Assembly: GCA_023935145.1 (NCBI GenBank)
Contig: CM043698.1
Coordinates: 60,116,001-60,180,000, forward strand
Source of the DNA: Bretschneidera sinensis
Lineage: Eukaryota > Streptophyta > Magnoliopsida > Brassicales > Akaniaceae
DNA length: 64,000 nt
Direction of reading: 5' to 3'
The notes beneath the pieces are model-generated. The model ran no database searches, was not told where the DNA came from, and was given only the letters and a program-made list of their open reading frames with translations. Every line of letters begins with the position of its first letter. Within the stretch, counting starts at the first letter, position 1. A program made the translations under genes and the position numbers. Below, piece after piece: positions 56,842 to 64,000 of the stretch.

Positions 56842-57517
56842 TTTTCTTTCTCTTTTGATAACTCTCTCGATAGCAAAGATGCTTATTTTTCAAATTGTTG
56901 ATTTATTTAGTCTTCCTGGGACCTTTAACATTGTTTTCTCATTTAAAGATTAAAATCAATAGCATAGTATAATGCTCCTTTGAATGATTATGTACAATCA
57001 TAGCTTGTGTTATATTGGCTGGTTATTTTAGTTAGTGTTTCCTTAAGCAAAGGTATTCTAATAGTGGAATTGAAGTTGAAGGATGTTTATATCTGCATTT
57101 ATTTAACAACAAATAAACCATGTTGTTTTTGTATTATGTTAACAACTTTCAAAATGCTGAAATTGGTGATCAAGTTTTTTAATGCATTTTTCTTTTACTT
57201 CGCATTTCACTTGGTGCTAGAATATCAAATTGAGATTTTTCTTTTAGAACCCTAGAAACCCCTCTTTCAAGCCTAAGCTAGTCTTATATTACCCAATAAT
57301 TAAAGTCCACCCAGAACATCCAAGTAACTGTTCTTTGGCACCTGTGAGGGGGCTGCTGCACAGTAGCACCTGTGATTATCAATTTGTTGTTATCAATTTC
57401 AGTTCATGAACTTAGCTATCAAATCTAAGTTTGTGATTATGCCTTCTTTTGCCAAAAATAGTTCAATTTTGACTTTCTTAATATTGTTTTAGGAAAGTCT
57501 ATTGACGTCATCTTAAA

Positions 57518-60500
57518 ATGGATAAACGTTGGATAGATAAACCGAGGTCAAGTAAAGCTTATATGGATGGTGTTGCAAACTTCATTATATTTGCATGTCA
57601 GAAAGCTTATGGTCGTGGTAGTATTGTTTGTCCATGTAGGAGATGTGGTGCTTGTTCTTCATTCAAACCAGAAGTTGTTCAGAAGAATCTATTGTATAAT
57701 GATTTTAGTCCAGGTTACACTGAGTGGGTTTTTCATGGGGAGAAGTCTCTGTTTAGACCATACTCACACTAGTTTAGAACCCACTAATGTTCTATTTGGC
57801 TTCATGGGACGAGATGAACTGTTGGGTTTGCTACGAGGTGCCTTCAAGGTTACTTGTGAAAATCAAAACAATGAACCATTAAGTGTAGGAATCGCAGTGG
57901 GATCTTCAAATGAGCATGGTGAAGAGCAACAGACCCATGGTGTGTTTAAGTTCAATAATTGTGGTGATCCTTTACACATTGAACATCCAGTTCGTTCTGC
58001 TATTGATGAGACAACCCAGTATCGTAATTTGATGAAAGATTATAATAATGAACTTTATTCGGGTTGTCAGAATTTCACAAAGTTAAGTTTTATGTTATAC
58101 CTACTACACATCAAATGTTTAAATGGGTGGTCTGGTAAATCTTTTACTATGTTACTTGAGTTTATCAACATGATATTTCCAATGTGTGCTCCAATGCCAT
58201 CAAATTGTTATGAAGCCATGAAGATTATCAAAGGATTGGGTCTTGGCTATAAGAAGATTCATGTTTGTCCTAATGACTGCACATTGCATTAGGGTGAGCA
58301 TGTGAATGATGAATTTTGTCATGTGTGTGGTGTGCCACGATGGGTTAAAAACAATGATGATAATGAGGATCCCTTGAATGAGAGGGATGCTCAATCAAAA
58401 AAGAAAAAGCCAGCTAAAGTAATGCATCATTTTCCTTTAATACCGAGATTGAAGAGGATATATATGTCATCTAAAATGGCTTCGTTGATGAGATGGCATA
58501 ATAAAGATCAGACAAAGGATGAGATTTTAAGACACCCGACTGATAGATTAGCTTGGAATGAATTTGATACTTTGTATCCCGATTTTGCAGCTGATTCTCA
58601 TTGTGTTAGGCTTGGCCTAGCTAGTGATAGGTTCAATCCCTTTCAACAATAAGTTCTACTTATAGCACATGGCATGTTCTTTTGGTCCCATACAACTTGC
58701 TACCGTGGCTTTGCATGAAGCAAACATCGTTCATCTTTTCAATGGTGATTCCTGGTGAGAAATGCCCCAGTAATGATATTAATATCTTTTTACAGCCTCT
58801 AATGGAAGATTTGAAACAATTATGGGATGATGTTGTTGCGTTTGATGCGTTCACCAATCAAAGCTTTAAGTTACGCGTTTCTTTTCTTTGGATTATAATG
58901 ATTTTTCAGCATATGCAAACTTATCTGGTTGGAGCACCAAGGGGCGTGTTGCTTGTCCATGTTGTGGGGACTTTACGCATTCTATATGGTTAAAGCACGA
59001 GGGAAAGTTTTGCTATATGGGTCATCGTCGATGGTTAGAAGAAAACCATGAGTTTCGTTTTCAAAATGATCAATTTGATAGAACCATAGAGTTGGGATCT
59101 GCTCTTGTTCCACTGTCTGGACACGATGTGTTAAGACTACTAGAAGGTGGAAACTACATATATGGTAAATCCTTGAAGCCTTCTAAGAAGAGGGCAAGAG
59201 AGGATGTTGGTACCTCTACGGGGCAAGTACTAGTGGATGAAGTTGATAACCTTTTTGAGAGTATGGACAATTTCCTAGAAAATGTTGATAAGGAAGATCT
59301 TCCCATGGATGAGGGAGTTGTAGATACTTTATGGAAAAAAAGAAGCAGTTTTTTTAGTTACCTTATTGGAAAGACAATCTCTTGTGTCATAATCTAGATG
59401 TGATGCATATAGAGAATAATGTATGTGATAATTTGATTGGAACAATATTGAATATAGATGGTAAGACTAAAGATAATAAAAAGGCATGTCGTGATCTCGA
59501 GGAAATTGGTATTAGAAAATACCTCCATTTAGTTGTTCTTCTTAATGGAAAAGATCACTCGCCTCCAGCATGCTACACTATGTCTACGAATGAAAAGTAT
59601 AATTTCTTGACAATTTTGGCATATCTTAAAGTTCCTGATGGGTATGCATCAAACATCTCAAGATGTGTGAACCTAAAGGATCGTAAGCTGTCAAACTTAA
59701 AGAGTCATGACGGTCATATATTGATGCAAGAAATCCTTCCTATTGCCTTAAGAGCATCTTTGCCTAGACATGTTGTAGCAGTTGTTTTTGAGTTATCATC
59801 ATTTTTCAAAGCATTATGCTCTAAAGCCCTTGATCCCCAGGAGCTTGACATTTTGGAGTCGTGTGTTGCTTTGACACTTTGCCATTTGGAGAAAATATTC
59901 CTCCCTGGTTTCTTTACCATTATGGTTCATCTTATCATTCACTTAGTCTTCGAGGCTAGACTTGGTGGTCCCATACACTACAAGTGGATGTATCCTGTTG
60001 AGAGGTTAGATGTTCAAATCTCATTTGTTAATACTTAATTTGTATATTAATGGCTAGTAAATTTATCTTTTAATTTTATAGCTTTCCCAGGTATTTAGTA
60101 CGCTTGAAATCTTATGTACGTAATAGAAGTCAACCCGAGGGGTCAATTGTTGAAGGGTACAATGGGGAAGAGTGTTTAACATATTGCTCACAATACTTCA
60201 AAGGTGTAGAGACAAAATTCAACCGGCCCCAAAGGAACAGTGATATTGTGAATTATCCGGATGAATATGTGTTTTCCTCGAGTGGAAGAATTATGGGAAA
60301 GATTGTAAGTGTTAAGCTCGATGACATGTCATTGACTCAAACACATCGTTATGTGTTTCTCTATAATGATAAACTTTCTCACCTTCGTAGGTTACTATCA
60401 ATAAAGGAACTTAGTCATCATCTATTTAAATTGAGTAGTTATTCTGTTTTGTTATCCTATGAGGGCTAACAGTTTGAAAAAAACATCAATCATTGCAGCG

Positions 60501-61220
60501 TATTTTTGGCTGCTCAAAGACTAACCAACCATTTCAATCGACCAATACAAAGTCTCGAATAGAAGTGGTTGGTTGAGAAATTTCCTTCGTGGCTTATGAG
60601 ACAAGTTAGGTATAATATCAATTGTCTTTGAATGTTATAAGTGTCTTCAATAAAACATTGACTGATGTTGTCTCATATTAATTGTTTGAAAATGTTTAGG
60701 TGCTATGGATGGTGGATAACAATTATTCAGATGAAATAATTGCCTTTGCTCGAGGTCCGAATAATGTTGTTAGGAAATTTAATGGATTCAACATCAATGG
60801 CTTTAAATTCCACATAAAGGAACGTGAGAAGTTTAGACGATCTCAAAATTCGGGAGTTATGGTTGAAGCGGATGATCAAATGTATTATGGTGTGCTCAAA
60901 AATATCATCAAATTGGATTACTATGGGATGTTTAAGATTGTGTTGTTCCGTTGTGATTGGGTGGATATTAATTCGCTCAGGGGTTTAAAGAAAGATACAA
61001 GTGGGTGCATTCTCGTGAAATTTTCTAGGTTCATACACACTGGTCAGTTATTGAAGGATGACCCATTTGTTATTTCATCTTAAGCGAAACAAGTGTTTTA
61101 TATACAAGACCCAACAAGAAAGGAATGGTATCATGTTATGATCAAAAAGCCAAGGGACCTATATGAAATGGGGGAAAAACGCAGGAAGAGGATGATGACA
61201 CTTACAATTAGTGCATGTCT
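57518..61220 (+). pseudogene. CACTA transposase (TNP2-type), multiply broken
   Basis: The start MDKRWIDKPRSSKAYMDGV (ATG at 57518) is the transposase-associated domain, with CPCRRCGAC. A frame change near 57750 leads to the TNP2 domain (FTMLLEFINMIFP, NCYEAMKIIKGLGLGYKKIH, CPNDC), then LASDRFNPF, WLCMKQTSFIFSMVIPG, CPCCGDF and LDVMHIENNVCDNL. After these come DUF4218 (SFFKALCSKAL, LCHLEKIF) and DUF4216 (YGVLKNIIKLDYYGMFKIVL, FRCDWVDIN). In-frame stops at 58290-58292, near 58650, at 60467-60469 and 61081-61083, and frame changes near 57750, 58860 and 59350, disable it. An intron at about 60008-60082 and another ending near 60699 keep good splice signals. In a working element this protein would cut the CACTA ends. 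Confidence 0.9.
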
Positions 61221-63590
<2,370 letters not shown>

Positions 63591-63597
63591 TTGAAAC

Positions 63598-64000
63598 ATG
63601 TTTAGGTCAAAATATATTCCTCCCTCAGACAGAGCTACTATGTCAAACCAGTCTCCAGCTGGATCTTCACAATATCAACAAGATATTGAACATGAGCATG
63701 AGTATCACATTGAAGATGATCGTGAATCTCAAAGTGATTCTGAGATCGAGCCAATAACAACGAAAAGTCAAAACAATGATAATGAACAATACGAGATCAT
63801 TGGTAATTTTTGTATTATAAGACATTCTCTTTATAACTAGTTTGATATCACATTGTTATATTAATTATAAAATTTATGTTTTCAATGTATAGTTTATGAA
63901 GGGAGGGTGAGGAAACAAACATGTGTCTTGCAAACTTCACAAGTGTGGTCTCTAGAACGTGGGGAGAAAATTGTTGTCCACTTCAATACACATAATCAAC
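63598..64000 (+). CDS. Second CACTA gene (TNPA-like/plant En-Spm ORF), 5' part
   Basis: Exon 63598-63802 (ATG after an AG acceptor-like TATACAG) joins exon 63893 onward across a GT..AG intron of 90 bp with continuing phase. The joined frame is open to the window end. The first part is acidic and Ser/Gln-rich (YIPPSDRATMSN, then a His/Glu/Asp stretch). The second part reads GRVRKQTCVLQTSQVWSLER and then GEKIVVHFN, matching the RGPTKM..VW.L..GxKIVVHFN signature of the plant CACTA second protein, which binds subterminal repeats. Unlike the transposase next to it, no stop or frame change is seen in this 313-bp coding part. The 3' end lies outside the window. Confidence 0.78.

Overview
The window is nuclear DNA of a flowering plant, most likely a woody eudicot. 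It is AT-rich, has long introns with GT..AG borders, carries one plant SAC3-type gene and one chloroplast-targeted gene, and is otherwise filled with plant transposable elements (Copia, two Gypsy families, LINE, hAT-like and other MITEs, CACTA). I cannot name the species from sequence alone.

Layout. (1) 208-2183 is a small Copia derivative with both LTRs and a 5-bp target duplication, in which most of pol has been deleted. (2) 2184-7690 is AT-rich spacer with no gene I can support. (3) About 7.7-25.9 kb holds the main host gene, a 13-exon SAC3/GANP/THP3-domain gene (SAC3A-like, mRNA export/processing) whose exons join into one uninterrupted 1001-residue frame. Its introns have collected a LINE fragment with a 13-bp target duplication, a fold-back MITE, a hAT-like element placed 11 bp from a splice donor, and several degenerate repeats. 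(4) 27748-28078 on the minus strand holds only the last two coding exons of what looks like RPF2, a ribosome assembly factor; no earlier exons were recognised nearby.

(5) 29.9-48.1 kb is a retrotransposon block. A solo LTR (29943-31983) is followed by a complete but dead TAT-type Gypsy element (about 32992-48136) with decayed gag, protease, RT, RNase H and integrase, an antisense open frame after pol, a 56-bp tandem array and a 3' LTR. A second Gypsy family, the one that made the solo LTRs, is nested inside its antisense region (40412-45716) with its two LTRs in inverted orientation. (6) 48312-48875 (minus) is an intact single-exon gene for a chloroplast protein with an LHC/HLIP-like helix; a palindromic G-box lies about 185 bp upstream of its start. 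(7) 49.1-52.2 kb is AT-rich spacer with a diverged local duplication.

(8) 52224 to the window end is the left part of a very large CACTA (En/Spm) transposon: a tandemly doubled terminus with palindromic subterminal motifs, a leader, a 360-bp tandem array split by another solo LTR (54022-56404, TSD TATAA), a TNP2-type transposase broken by several stops and frame changes, and the start of an intact-looking second gene that runs off the edge.

The two host genes look functional. Nearly everything else is mobile DNA at different stages of decay. I found no convincing new multi-gene system. The most unusual structures are the inverted-LTR Gypsy insertion, the LTR family whose internal 35-bp repeats change type and number from copy to copy, and the CACTA element with its doubled terminus and split array.
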